A stretch of 64,000 bases of DNA. Origin: Pyrinomonadaceae bacterium. Lineage in GTDB: Bacteria; Acidobacteriota; Blastocatellia; Pyrinomonadales; Pyrinomonadaceae. Shown one piece after another: positions 16,713-25,532 of the stretch; within the stretch, counting starts at the first letter, position 1, and each line of letters starts with the position of its first letter. The notes below the pieces were generated by a model that was not told the DNA's origin, searched no databases, and worked only from the letters and a program-made list of their open reading frames with translations. Location: NCBI GenBank assembly GCA_030841085.1, contig JAVEDP010000018.1:1-64000 (forward strand), read 5' to 3'. A program made the translations under genes and the position numbers.

Positions 16713-17143
16713 ATTTTCTAATGCCAGTGATGATTGTCGTCTCTTTCCTCGCGATATATCAAAAGGAAGCGGCACCGCTTAAACCAATAAGGACGCCCGT
16801 TGAAGTATGGTGCGGGGGCGACGATATGTTGACTCGAGGAGTGTGTTACGCCACTGAGAACGCGTTTGAGTCGGCCGCTGATTTCGTGCCGAGTTACGGG
16901 AAAAAGGCAGGCACGTTTGTTGTGACGATCCCGACCCACGTTAAATGGAAAGAGAGGGGCGACCGAACGAAAGTATCTTACACTGTGGAATTCACATCGA
17001 TTGACGATAATAGGGTTGGTAGCCATAAAGGATCATGCTGGGACGATGATCCTGTTCCCGATCGGATTTTTCGGAGTCGTCCTTTTTTGCACGCGCAGTC
17101 CATCTCAGGCCTATTCACGACGCAACAAACAGGTGGCCAATAA
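16703..17143 (+). CDS. Second exported immunity-like protein, altered C-terminus
   Basis: 146 residues, closely similar to the product of 16054-16473 over the signal peptide and the first 110 residues (VEVWCGGDDMLTRGVCYA in both). After GSCWDDD the two part company: the fourth Cys and the helical end of the first protein are replaced by unrelated residues, so the 3' end was probably lost by rearrangement. It may still bind or may be decaying. Confidence 0.65.
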   Translation: MQINFLMPVMIVVSFLAIYQKEAAPLKPIRTPVEVWCGGDDMLTRGVCYATENAFESAADFVPSYGKKAGTFVVTIPTHVKWKERGDRTKVSYTVEFTSIDDNRVGSHKGSCWDDDPVPDRIFRSRPFLHAQSISGLFTTQQTGGQ

Positions 17144-17442
17144 AATACACCAACCTTTGAATAAAAACATTACCACCCTGGATGAACAAATCTCTAGGCG
17201 CTCGACGGACAAACACGCGCTCCTCTCAAAGTGACTTTTGAGGCAAACGGAACGGTTTTGAGGCAGACACGGTTTTCAAGGCAAAGCCTCGTAGCGCTGA
17301 CACAAACGACGTTTATCGGACCTTTCTGCAACTGACCACGTACCGCCATTTTCGCCCAATTTAGGCTCGCTTTGCCGCCCGTTGCTGGCGTGCTAGCATG
17401 CGATGCAGCGCTGAATTCCTGCTGATTTTGTTGACTCAACCT
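17144..17442 (+). other. Gene-free boundary between the toxin array and housekeeping genes
   Basis: About 300 bp with no convincing gene. It has a loose direct repeat around 17235-17290 (TTTTGAGGCAAACGG, TTTTGAGGCAGACAC, TTTTCAAGGCAAAGC). An in-frame ATG at 17398 upstream of the M16 gene is unlikely to be its start. Confidence 0.5.
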
Positions 17443-18711
17443 ATGATTGACGACGTTCGTTCTACCAAACTTTCCAACGGCATCAAGATCCTGACCGAGC
17501 ATATGCCCGGCCTCAGATCCGTGACCGCCGGCATTTGGGTGCGCCGTGGCTCGCGCCATGAAGCGCCGGAGTTGAACGGCATCTGTCATTTCATCGAACA
17601 CGCTGTTTTCAAAGGAACCAAAGGCCGCTCGGCGCGCGACATCGCCGTCGAATCAGATCGTCTCGGGGGGCATCTCGATGCGTTTACTACGCATGAGATG
17701 ACCGGATTCGCGCTAAAGGTTGCGGACACCAGTTTGCCGCAGGCTTTTGACTTGGTCGCGGACCTGCTGGCGCATCCGCGTTTCGACCAAACCGATCTCG
17801 ATCGCGAACAAAAAGTGATCCTCGAAGAAATGAAGATGGTCGAGGACACGCCTGATGAATTGCTGGGCGAACTTTTCAATGCCGCCTATTTCCCAAACCA
17901 TCCGCTGGGACGGCCAATCGAAGGCACGCGCGAAACAATCTCTTCATTCAATCATGAGGCGATATCGTCCTACCATGCCAGTGACTTTTCGCCGTCGAAT
18001 CTGGTAGTGGCGGCGGCCGGAAACGTTGAGCATGACCAGTTGGTCGAACTGGTTAACAAATCTTTTCCTAATTCTAATGGCGCTTCGGCGGTGTTGGTTG
18101 AAGAAGCTCCAGTGCCGGCGACACCCATCCTGATTGAACAGAAGAAAGAACTCGAGCAGGCGCATTTGATAATCGCTGCGCCGTGGCCTGATGCAAAAAG
18201 CAGCGATCGGTACGCCGCCAGTTTGCTGGCGTCGGTTATTGGTGGCGGCACTTCCAGCCGGCTGTGGCAGAAGATTCGCGAAGAACGCGGTCTGGCCTAT
18301 TCAGTCGGCGCCGGTGGCAATACCTTTTCCGATGTCGGCGTGTTCACGATTTATGCCGGGACTTCCCCGGAACATCTCGATGAAGTTTTGGACTTGTCTC
18401 TTGAAGAGCTGCGCAGGGTTGTAGAAGAAAGCGTTTCTGCCGACGAGCTAGAACTGGTGAAAGACCAGTCGCTGTCGCTGCTGCTACTGGGTTTGGAATC
18501 CTCAAGCGCCCGTGCCGGCGGCCTGGCCCGACAGGAAATTATCCACGGGCGCCGTATTTCCCCGGAAGAAGTGATCAATAAAATCGAAGCGGTGACTCCT
18601 GACGATCTGCAGCGCGTCGCGCGAACTTTCTTTAAGAGTGAGTCGCTGTCGCTGGGCGCGCTGGGAAACCTGAACGGCTTTAGCGTCGATCGCTCGCGAC
18701 TGAAGATTTGA
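17443..18711 (+). CDS. M16-family zinc peptidase (pitrilysin-like)
   Basis: 422 residues from ATG 17443, where homology to the family begins (VRSTKLSNGIKILTEHMPG). The inverted zinc motif HxxEH is HFIEH at residues 49-53, with the downstream ligand Glu in the REQKVILEEMKM segment. The second half has the R/Y pair region typical of the inactive half (SSRLWQKIREERGLAYSVG). Single-chain size of about 420 suggests a homodimer or two-subunit type like bacterial processing-peptidase homologues. No signal peptide. A longer start at 17398 would add 15 residues not usual in the family. Confidence 0.93.
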   Translation: MIDDVRSTKLSNGIKILTEHMPGLRSVTAGIWVRRGSRHEAPELNGICHFIEHAVFKGTKGRSARDIAVESDRLGGHLDAFTTHEMTGFALKVADTSLPQAFDLVADLLAHPRFDQTDLDREQKVILEEMKMVEDTPDELLGELFNAAYFPNHPLGRPIEGTRETISSFNHEAISSYHASDFSPSNLVVAAAGNVEHDQLVELVNKSFPNSNGASAVLVEEAPVPATPILIEQKKELEQAHLIIAAPWPDAKSSDRYAASLLASVIGGGTSSRLWQKIREERGLAYSVGAGGNTFSDVGVFTIYAGTSPEHLDEVLDLSLEELRRVVEESVSADELELVKDQSLSLLLLGLESSSARAGGLARQEIIHGRRISPEEVINKIEAVTPDDLQRVARTFFKSESLSLGALGNLNGFSVDRSRLKI

Positions 18712-18798
18712 TGTAAAGCAAACTGTTAGTTTGCGTTGGTTGGTAATCCTTCCAGCTGAGCGGTAACGAACCACCGCAAACTAACAGTTTGCTTTACA
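18712..18798. repeat. 24-bp repeat as inverted pair after the M16 gene
   Basis: TGTAAAGCAAACTGTTAGTTTGCG at 18712-18735 (described here by its ends TGTAAAGC and GTTTGCG) recurs inverted at 18775-18798, giving perfect 24-bp arms with a 39-bp loop. Two further direct copies lie at 26631-26683. The transcript can fold into a long hairpin that may end or stabilise the M16 message. Confidence 0.85.
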
Positions 18799-18884
18799 AA
18801 CCACGGTAGCCGTTTCCTTCATTAAATGATAAAGTTTTCCTTCTACCTTTTGTTGGTTGTCAGTCCTGTTTTTACATCCTTAAC

Positions 18885-19709
18885 ATGAAACTTACCGTTC
18901 TTGGCAGCGGCTCAACGGGCAATGCGGTTCTGATCGTTGCCGGCGATACGCGTGTTCTCGTCGATGCCGGATTGAGCGCAAAAGAAATTGCGCGCCGCCT
19001 GGCGCTGGTCGGCGAAGATGTGCAGAAGCTCGACGCCGTGGTGGTCACTCACGAACACGGCGATCACGTCGGTGGATTGCGCGTCCTGCTGCGAACAGTT
19101 GATTGCCCGGTCTACATCTCCGCCCAGACTCATGACGCCTATGTCGGCGAACGCTTTAACCTCAACAACGACGAACGGCAGAAGCGTACAAAGGCGCTGA
19201 GCGATCGCGTCGAGCCGATCGAGTCGAGCAAAGACTTTCGCATCGGGGAAATCGATTTTCATCCGTTCACCGTTCCCCACGATGCGGTCGACAACTTTGG
19301 CTTCACTGCCACTCATCAGGGCGTGAAGATCGCGACGCTGATGGATTTTGGCCATATCACCACGCTTGTCAGCGAGCGCCTGCGCGGCTGCGCGGCGGTT
19401 GTTATTGAGTCGAATCACAGCCGCGACATGCTGAAGGCCTGCGACGTTTATCCCTGGGAACTGAAGCAGCGCATACTGTCCCGGCTGGGCCATCTTTCAA
19501 ACGAAGACGTCGCCGAATGGATCCAGAATGGGTTTGACGGCGTGGCCAAATTCATTGTCCTGGCCCATCTGTCGCAACGCGCCAACAATCCTTATCTGGC
19601 AAAGATTTCGGCCGAAGTCGCCTTGCAGGAACGCTTCCCGCTGTTTCATAAGGACACCGAGATCAGTCTTTCTTTTCCCAAGGAGCCTACGCCCTGGATC
19701 GAGGTTTGA
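18885..19709 (+). CDS. yycJ: YycJ/WalJ-type metallo-beta-lactamase-fold hydrolase
   Basis: 274 residues. Starts MKLTVLGSGSTGN, the usual opening of this family, and has the metal motif THEHGDH (His56, His58, Asp60, His61), a later NHSRDML and the C-terminal LAHLSQRANNP typical of YycJ. Family members are cytoplasmic MBL-fold enzymes; some are single-strand 5' exonucleases linked to DNA repair. Its stop is next to the start region of the lipoprotein gene 19739. Confidence 0.88.
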   Translation: MKLTVLGSGSTGNAVLIVAGDTRVLVDAGLSAKEIARRLALVGEDVQKLDAVVVTHEHGDHVGGLRVLLRTVDCPVYISAQTHDAYVGERFNLNNDERQKRTKALSDRVEPIESSKDFRIGEIDFHPFTVPHDAVDNFGFTATHQGVKIATLMDFGHITTLVSERLRGCAAVVIESNHSRDMLKACDVYPWELKQRILSRLGHLSNEDVAEWIQNGFDGVAKFIVLAHLSQRANNPYLAKISAEVALQERFPLFHKDTEISLSFPKEPTPWIEV

Positions 19710-19738
19710 TTGAAGGATTGCAGGATGAAGGCGGAAGG

Positions 19739-20209
19739 ATGAAAGCCGCTGTTTCCGCGCGTCAGAACCTTTGCGTTAAGGGTTTCCTATATTCGTTCAT
19801 CGTCGTCGTTTCTCTTTTGAGTTTTGCTTGCGGCTTGCAAACTGAGCGCCGCGGCGTGCCTGCGGATGTTGAAGCAGCTATTGGCACTATTAGCGATGAT
19901 CTTGCGGCGGAGCGTTACGAGAAACTTTATGAAGAAGCTTCAGATCTCTGGCGGCAGGATGCGACCCTCGAACAATCTGTTGCGACGTTAAAAACGTTAA
20001 GAAGCAAACTGGGCCCGATGGAGAACCGAATGCTGCAATCCGCTACCGAACAACAGAATTCTGGTGGTCCATTGAAAGGGCGAGCTTACATTGTCAACTA
20101 TCGGACAAAATTCCAGAATGGTGAGGGCATGGAAACCTTCACCCTCGTCGAGCGCGATGGCCATTGGCTGCTGGCGCGCTATCTTGTCAATTCGACGGCA
20201 CTGAAGTGA
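19739..20209 (+). CDS. DUF4019-like lipoprotein
   Basis: 156 residues from ATG 19739. A TTG at 19706 overlaps the yycJ stop and would add 11 residues; the choice is uncertain. The N-terminus is a lipoprotein signal with lipobox LSFAC. The remaining part matches the DUF4019 layout: a helical AAERYEKLYEEASDLWRQ segment, the LGPMENRMLQSA turn and a C-terminal strand set (VNYRTKFQNG, ETFTLVERDGHWLLARY). Function is unknown; it would sit on the periplasmic side of a membrane. Confidence 0.75.
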   Translation: MKAAVSARQNLCVKGFLYSFIVVVSLLSFACGLQTERRGVPADVEAAIGTISDDLAAERYEKLYEEASDLWRQDATLEQSVATLKTLRSKLGPMENRMLQSATEQQNSGGPLKGRAYIVNYRTKFQNGEGMETFTLVERDGHWLLARYLVNSTALK

Positions 20210-20212
20210 GTT

Positions 20213-20281
20213 TCAAGTTTCAGGTTCCAAGTTTCAATTGGCGAACTTGAAACATGAAACATGAAACTTGGAACTTGAAAC
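20213..20281. repeat. Word-like inverted repeat (TTTCAAGTTT type)
   Basis: Short variants of GTTTCAAGTTCC run one way and their complement (GGAACTTGAAAC, ATGAAACATGAAAC) the other way, giving a hairpin between the lipoprotein and purB. The same word family recurs at 52932-53000 and 53275-53290. Confidence 0.7.
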
Positions 20282-20290
20282 TAACTAAAG

Positions 20291-21589
20291 ATGATCGATC
20301 GCTACACACTACCGGAAATGGGCGCGCTCTGGAGCGACCAGAACAAATTCCAAAAGTGGCTCGAGGTGGAGATCGCTGTCTGCGAAGTGCACGCCGAGAT
20401 GGGAACCATTCCGCGTGACGCGGTCCAACAAATCAAAGCGCGCGCAAAGTTTTCCGTTGAGCGCATAAACGAAATTGAGAAAACAACTAACCACGACGTC
20501 ATTGCCTTCACCACGAATCTCGCCGAAAACATCGGCGCAGCCGCGCGCTTTGTTCACTATGGCCTGACTTCTTCCGACGTGGTCGACACCGCCAACGCCC
20601 TGCTCCTTAGAGACGCTTCCGACATTCTGCTCAAGAAAATCGAGTCTTTTCTCGAAGTGCTCAAGCGGCGCGCGTTTGAATTCAAAAAGACGCCGCAGAT
20701 TGGCCGCACGCACGGCATTCACGCCGAACCCACTTCGTTTGGACTGACCTTCGCACTTTGGTACGACGAGATGCGCCGCAATCGCGAACGTTTGCGGCGC
20801 GCGCGTGAAATCGCAGCGTTCGGAAAAATCAGCGGCGCGGTCGGCGCTTTCGCATTGCTCGATCCGCAGGTTGAGGAGAAAGTTTGCGCGCGGCTGGGAC
20901 TCAAACCCGCTCCTGTCTCGACGCAGATCATTCAGCGCGATCGTTACGCTGAATATCTGACGACGCTCGGGATCATTGCTTCTTCGCTCGACAAGTTCGC
21001 GCTCAATGTTCGTCACTGGCAGCGCACTGAGGTACGCGAGGCGCAGGAAAAATTTACTGTCGGGCAAAAAGGCTCGAGCGCGATGCCGCACAAGCGCAAT
21101 CCGATTATTTCTGAACGTATCTGCGGCATGGCGCGCATCGTCCGCGCCAACTCCATCGTTGGCTTGGAAAATGTTGCCCTATGGCACGAGCGCGACATCT
21201 CGCATTCATCGGCCGAACGTGTGGTGCTGCCGGATTCAAGCATTGCGCTCGACTACATGCTGCACAAAGCCACCTCGCTAATCGCCGGCCTGATCGTGCA
21301 TTCGGAGCGGATGCTCGAAAATATTCAGGCAACGCGCGGGCTCGTATTCAGCGGACAACTGTTGCTGGCGCTGACGCAAAAAGGCGTCGCGCGCGAGACC
21401 GCTTATGAGTGGGTGCAACGAAATGCAATGAAGGTTTGGGACGAGAACAAAAACTTTCGCGAGCTGTTGAGCAGCGATGCGGATATCTCGGGCCAACTTT
21501 CGGCAGGCGAGATTGAGGGAGTATTCAACCTCGATACTTATCTAAGAAACATCGACACGATCTTTGAAAGAGTTTTCGGAGAAAGCTAA
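20291..21589 (+). CDS. purB: Adenylosuccinate lyase
   Basis: 432 residues. Catalyses two fumarate-releasing steps of purine synthesis: SAICAR to AICAR and adenylosuccinate to AMP. The fumarase/aspartase superfamily signature GSSAMPHKRNP is present (flexible loop with catalytic Ser), as are TSSDVVDTA and the RTHGIHAEPT motif with a catalytic His. Length and order match the short bacterial PurB class. Start ATG follows a repeat region; purS, purQ and purL lie downstream but are separated by other genes. Confidence 0.96.
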   Translation: MIDRYTLPEMGALWSDQNKFQKWLEVEIAVCEVHAEMGTIPRDAVQQIKARAKFSVERINEIEKTTNHDVIAFTTNLAENIGAAARFVHYGLTSSDVVDTANALLLRDASDILLKKIESFLEVLKRRAFEFKKTPQIGRTHGIHAEPTSFGLTFALWYDEMRRNRERLRRAREIAAFGKISGAVGAFALLDPQVEEKVCARLGLKPAPVSTQIIQRDRYAEYLTTLGIIASSLDKFALNVRHWQRTEVREAQEKFTVGQKGSSAMPHKRNPIISERICGMARIVRANSIVGLENVALWHERDISHSSAERVVLPDSSIALDYMLHKATSLIAGLIVHSERMLENIQATRGLVFSGQLLLALTQKGVARETAYEWVQRNAMKVWDENKNFRELLSSDADISGQLSAGEIEGVFNLDTYLRNIDTIFERVFGES

Positions 21590-21675
21590 CGGAGAGTTGT
21601 ATCCGGATGCAGCTTTTGCGGTCTGAACCTCTGTTGTTCTGCTTGCCTGCAAAACCTAGCTGCGTAGCTACGGCT

Positions 21676-21889
21676 ATGCCGCCTGATGTGCGGCGGCGGC
21701 TTTGCCCCGCCGTTAGATTCGGTATGAAGATCGGGCTATGCCCTTGTTTCGGGTTTATCCCCTACAAGTTCAGAGTTTAGTCGAAGAAGCGTTTCAAGCT
21801 TGTCACGCTGTTCGAAATAAAGGGCATAGCCCAAGATCTAAAAGGATCGCTACGGCGGGACGAAGCCACCGCCGCACATCAGGCGGCAT
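21676..21889. repeat. Long imperfect inverted repeat downstream of purB
   Basis: The arm 21676-21745 (ATGCCGCCTGATGTGCGGC ... GGGCTATGCCCTT) is matched in reverse by 21820-21889 (AAGGGCATAGCCC ... GCACATCAGGCGGCAT). Arms are about 70 bp with a 75-bp spacer. The 400-bp gap 21590-21989 holds no gene. Just past the repeat (21951-21985) is a CACAGAGA-type word repeat like that at 55761-55851. Confidence 0.85.
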
Positions 21890-21989
21890 GGCCTAAATGC
21901 CAGTTATGAGTTTAAGGTGAGGGCCATTTTTATTGCTACTGCCCACCGCAGAGACACGGAGAACACAAAGGGCGCACAGAGAATGGCTC

Positions 21990-22484
21990 TTACTTCTCGA
22001 CGATCTTTTCGGCAATGTTGCCGATGATTGGCAATTTAAATTTCTGGCCCTGGTACGCTTTAACGGCAGCGAAGATCAGCCCAGCTAAAAACACCAGCGC
22101 CAGCAACCAGAAGATCAACCAAATGAGACCGACGAGCAGACTAGCGAGCCCCCCGATGCCGCCACTGCCTGTTGCCGTGGCCGCCGCAGCTCCGCCGATC
22201 GTAAATACCAGCGTCAGAATCGTGGCTATGATCGCCAGCACCATCATGATGACGGAATTCGCGATGCCAAAGAGAATCGACTGCATCGCATGAAAGCGCA
22301 CGAACTTATTGTCTTTCTCGATGAAATAAAAGATCAGCCCCACGATCCAAATGTACGAGATGGCCGCTGCTACTTTTGGATCCAAACCCGTACCGCCGGT
22401 TTGCGAAGCGCCGGGCGACGGCGAAGAAGGTGGCGTGCCGGGAGCGCTGCCATAGTTCTGTTGTCCAGGGGGTGGGTTTTGCAT
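21990..22484 (-). CDS. DUF4870-like small membrane protein
   Basis: 164 residues. Pro/Gly/Gln-rich cytoplasmic start, then GLDPKVAAAISYIWIVGLIFYFIEK and NKFVRFHAMQS, the hallmark of the DUF4870 (Tic20-like) family. About three to four membrane helices follow, with a Gly/Ala/Thr-rich loop. Function unknown. It is divergent from purS, sharing a 138-bp spacer that must hold both promoters. Confidence 0.88.
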   Translation of the reverse strand: MQNPPPGQQNYGSAPGTPPSSPSPGASQTGGTGLDPKVAAAISYIWIVGLIFYFIEKDNKFVRFHAMQSILFGIANSVIMMVLAIIATILTLVFTIGGAAAATATGSGGIGGLASLLVGLIWLIFWLLALVFLAGLIFAAVKAYQGQKFKLPIIGNIAEKIVEK

Positions 22485-22622
22485 GTCGAGTTCTCCTGAT
22501 TGAAATATTTAGGTTGAATTAGGTTGCGCGAAATATATGCTATCCACTACACATGAAGCAATGTTATGTCTTAGTATGACTGGGAAATTCGCGACACAGC
22601 CGATATACAGTCTTTAGGCAAC

Positions 22623-22865
22623 ATGAAAGCCAAAGTTTACGTCAGCCTGAAACCGGGCATCCTGGATCCGCAGGGCAAGGCGATTCAGCATTCAGTCGAA
22701 CTGCTGGGCTTTGGCGGCATCGCTGATATTCGCCAGGGTAAATATTTCGAGATCGCGCTTGACGATGCAGACGAGCAGCAGGCGCGCGAGTCAGTCGCAC
22801 GTATAGCGCGCGAAGTTCTTTCCAACCCGATCATCGAAGACTATCGCGTGGAGATTGAAGGGTGA
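22623..22865 (+). CDS. purS: Phosphoribosylformylglycinamidine synthase subunit PurS
   Basis: 80 residues, the normal PurS length, opening with [19 protein letters not shown]. PurS bridges PurQ and PurL in the three-part FGAM synthase (step 4 of purine synthesis). Its TGA overlaps the purQ GTG (GTGA, 22862-22865), so the two are translationally coupled. Confidence 0.96.
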   Translation: MKAKVYVSLKPGILDPQGKAIQHSVELLGFGGIADIRQGKYFEIALDDADEQQARESVARIAREVLSNPIIEDYRVEIEG

Positions 22866-23560
22866 AATTCGGCATCATAGTTTTTCCCGGCTCCAATTGT
22901 GATCACGACGCGTACCACGTGATCTCGAAACAAGTGGGCCAACCCGTTGACTTCATCTGGCACCGCGACACAAACCTGAGTTCCTACGACGCAGTAATTA
23001 TTCCCGGCGGCTTCTCCTATGGCGACTATCTGCGCGCCGGAGCGTTGGCACGCTTCTCGCCGGTAATGGAGTCGGTAAAGAAATTTGCGGCGTCGGGAAG
23101 ATTTGTACTCGGTATTTGCAATGGTTTTCAGATTCTTTGCGAAGCCGGTCTATTGCCTGGCGCGTTGATCCGCAACCGCGATCTGCATTTCATATGTGAA
23201 CATATCTATGTGCGCGTCGAAACTTCCGATACGCCGTACACCAATGAGTTGCAAACCGGATCCGTGCGGCGCATTCCCATCGCTCATGCGGAAGGAAACT
23301 ATGTCTGTGACGATGAAACTCTGGAAGCGCTGCGCCGTGACGATCGCATCGTGTTTCGTTATTGCGACGCGGACGGAAATGTGACCGCGGCTGCAAATCC
23401 AAACGGCTCGCGCGAGAACATTGCCGGCATCTGTAATGACACGCGCAACGTGCTGGGCTTGATGCCGCATCCGGAACGCGCCTGCGAAGATTTGCTCGGC
23501 TCGAGTGATGGTCGTGATATTTTTCGTTCGCTGGCAGCCACCCTGGCGCTGGCAGCTTAG
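22862..23560 (+). CDS. purQ: Phosphoribosylformylglycinamidine synthase glutaminase PurQ
   Basis: 232 residues. Class I glutamine amidotransferase that feeds ammonia to PurL. The nucleophile Cys86 is in LGICNGFQ, and the catalytic His/Glu pair is in LMPHPERA near residue 210. GTG start overlaps purS. purL itself lies about 3.9 kb further on, after the redox genes. Confidence 0.96.
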   Translation: MKFGIIVFPGSNCDHDAYHVISKQVGQPVDFIWHRDTNLSSYDAVIIPGGFSYGDYLRAGALARFSPVMESVKKFAASGRFVLGICNGFQILCEAGLLPGALIRNRDLHFICEHIYVRVETSDTPYTNELQTGSVRRIPIAHAEGNYVCDDETLEALRRDDRIVFRYCDADGNVTAAANPNGSRENIAGICNDTRNVLGLMPHPERACEDLLGSSDGRDIFRSLAATLALAA

Positions 23561-23570
23561 TGACACAGAA

Positions 23571-23618
23571 TTTAGTCTGTGGCTGCTGAGGTGACACAGA
23601 CTAAAGTCTATGCCACTC
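23571..23618. repeat. Hairpin repeat after purQ
   Basis: GACACAGAATTTAGTCTGTGGC and the following GACACAGACTAAAGTCTATGCC contain self-complementary CACAGACT/AGTCTGTG words in near tandem. The transcript can form a hairpin between purQ and the next gene. Confidence 0.6.
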
Positions 23619-23643
23619 ATTAAAACGTATGGAGAAATTCAAA

Positions 23644-24111
23644 ATGAGAAAACATCCCGCCTGGCTGGCCGCCGGTCTTTTACTTTTTGCCGTGCTTGCC
23701 TGCAATCTCGGCAAAAACAACAACGCCAACAACGGCAATAACAACGCAAATAGCAACAGCGAAACCGGCTCAGGTTCGGCCATCAAGGATATGTACATGG
23801 CCAAGGACGACGGCAGCGGTAAGCCGGGCGATCACACCAACACTTTTGAGCCGGGCGATCATACTATTCACTGCGTGGCCACCTTGAAAGAGTCCAAGGC
23901 AGGAACTGAGATGAAGTTTTCCTGGTGGATCGTCGATGCCGACGGCACACAGAACAAGAAGATTAAAGACATTGACTACACCACCCAGACACTGGAAAAC
24001 GTGATTCACGGTCATCTAACTCTGCCGCAGGATTGGCCCAAGGGAAAATACAAAGTCCAGATTTACGTCAACGGCAATCTCGATAAGACAGTGAATTATA
24101 CGGTCGAGTGA
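23644..24111 (+). CDS. Small lipoprotein of unknown function
   Basis: 155 residues from ATG 23644, preferred over ATG 23629 because GGAG at 23631-23634 is well placed for it. Lipobox LFAVLAC gives a lipoprotein; an Asn-rich linker (NNNANNGNNNAN) follows. The mature domain is about 105 residues with alternating strands (HTIHCVATLKES, MKFSWWIVDADG, KYKVQIYVNG) and ends VNYTVE, an immunoglobulin-like look. No known function. Confidence 0.8.
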   Translation: MRKHPAWLAAGLLLFAVLACNLGKNNNANNGNNNANSNSETGSGSAIKDMYMAKDDGSGKPGDHTNTFEPGDHTIHCVATLKESKAGTEMKFSWWIVDADGTQNKKIKDIDYTTQTLENVIHGHLTLPQDWPKGKYKVQIYVNGNLDKTVNYTVE

Positions 24112-24132
24112 TTGTCCAAACAGAAAGTGGAA

Positions 24133-24200
24133 AGTGCTGAGTACTGAGTGCTGAGTTAAGGAGATTCTCGCTCAGTACTCAGCACTCAGTACTCATCACT
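24133..24200. repeat. Word-like inverted repeat (AGTACTGAGTGCTGAGT type)
   Basis: AGTGCTGAGTACTGAGTGC at 24133 on is matched in reverse by CTCAGTACTCAGCACTCAG at 24171-24200. The same words recur at 27387-27415 and 54484-54562. Confidence 0.85.
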
Positions 24201-24222
24201 TTTCTTTCTAAGGGAAGCAAAA

Positions 24223-24948
24223 ATGAAACGCGCCCTTCCTTTTTTGATTATCGGAACTGTGCTTGTCATCGCGGTGGTGGCGGCGTTGTATTTGAAGCGC
24301 TCGGCGAGCACTGCAGTCGCGCCCCCGCCTGCATCGCCTGCGTCGCCGGCAATACCCGCGGCAGGCAATGGAGCAAATGGACCAACCACCGGCAACGAAA
24401 CTGCTGCGACTGCTGAGGTGGGCGCCACTCCGCCGCACACGCATGGACCAGCAGATGCGCCGGTTACGCTCGAAGAGTTTGGCGACTTTGAGTGTCCGCC
24501 GTGTGGCCTGCTGCATCCTGTCCTGCAAACGATGGAAAAGGAATTCAGCGGTCGCATTCGCCTAATCTTCCGCGAATTTCCGCTTGTGCCCACGCACGTG
24601 CATGCGCTCGCCGCGGCGCGCTCGGCCGAGGCGGCGGGGTTACAGGGAAAGTTTTGGGAGATGCACGATTTGCTTTACGAAAATCAAAAGACCTGGCATG
24701 ACGCTTTCGATGCGCGTCCGATTTTTGAAGAATACGCAACCAGGATCGGTTTGAACATTGAGAAGTTTAGAGCCGATAGCTCGGGTGAGATCGTGGCGCA
24801 GCGTATTTTTCTAGACGGCAAACGCGGCCACGCGATGGGCGTCAGCGGAACACCAACAGTTTTCATGAACGGTCGCGAAGTGCCTTTTGAATCGCTCGCG
24901 CCCGACAAGCTGCGCGCGCTGATCCAAGCCCAGTTAAATGCGAAGTAA
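24223..24948 (+). CDS. DsbA-like thiol-disulphide oxidoreductase, membrane-anchored
   Basis: 241 residues. N-terminal membrane anchor (FLIIGTVLVIAVVAALYL), Ala/Pro linker to about residue 70, then a DsbA-type thioredoxin domain with the active site CPPC (Cys91, Cys94) in DFECPPCGLLHP. The cis-Pro region is GVSGTPTVFMNG. It should form or exchange disulphides in the periplasm. The VKOR homologue 130 bp downstream is the natural partner to reoxidise it. Confidence 0.92.
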   Translation: MKRALPFLIIGTVLVIAVVAALYLKRSASTAVAPPPASPASPAIPAAGNGANGPTTGNETAATAEVGATPPHTHGPADAPVTLEEFGDFECPPCGLLHPVLQTMEKEFSGRIRLIFREFPLVPTHVHALAAARSAEAAGLQGKFWEMHDLLYENQKTWHDAFDARPIFEEYATRIGLNIEKFRADSSGEIVAQRIFLDGKRGHAMGVSGTPTVFMNGREVPFESLAPDKLRALIQAQLNAK

Positions 24949-25079
24949 TTAGATTCGGTACCAAGTGATCGCCTGGTAGCGAGGGCTGCCGGCGCAGTGA
25001 CCGCCTGCGGTAGCGGCTGGGTTTTTCATTAGCGATCATATTGCTCAATCATCACGATCCGTACGCCTAATCAATCCTC

Positions 25080-25532
25080 GTGACCAACCCGCCCGATACT
25101 TCTCAACCAATTCAGTCGCGACGACGCACACTGCTGTACGCTTTAGCGGCGCTGGTTTCGCTCATCGGCCTTGCCGACGCCATCTATCTCACCATCGAGC
25201 ATCTGTCAGGGCGCAGCGTGCGCTGCACGATTGTTAGCGGTTGTTCGGAAGTATTGAGCAGTGAGTATGCGACGGTTCGCGGAATACCGCTCGCAATGAT
25301 TGGCGCCGCGGCTTACTTCGCAGTTTTCAGCCTCGCGGTCCTCGCGGCGTACAGTTACAGATGGGCCGCCAAATCGTTGACGGTGATTGTTGGGTTAATG
25401 TTCATCACCACACTCTGGCTGATTTACCTACAAGCGTTTGTCATCAAACACTTCTGCCAGTTTTGCCTCTTGTCGGCGTTCGTCACATTTATCCTGACTG
25501 TGCTGATTGTAATCTCACTTCGTAGAAATTAG
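25080..25532 (+). CDS. Vitamin K epoxide reductase (VKOR) family protein
   Basis: 150 residues, GTG start. Four membrane helices. Cys49 and Cys55 lie in the first outer loop (RCTIVSGCSEVLSS) and the CQFC active site (Cys126, Cys129) is in the last part. VKOR takes electrons from DsbA-like proteins and passes them to quinone, replacing DsbB in many non-enteric bacteria. Here it follows the DsbA-like gene; no thioredoxin domain is fused to it. Confidence 0.93.
   Translation: MTNPPDTSQPIQSRRRTLLYALAALVSLIGLADAIYLTIEHLSGRSVRCTIVSGCSEVLSSEYATVRGIPLAMIGAAAYFAVFSLAVLAAYSYRWAAKSLTVIVGLMFITTLWLIYLQAFVIKHFCQFCLLSAFVTFILTVLIVISLRRN

Noticed and set aside
1-17143. Prophage or integrative element
   Set aside because: No integrase, terminase, capsid or tail gene, and no attachment repeats; a polymorphic toxin array explains the content.
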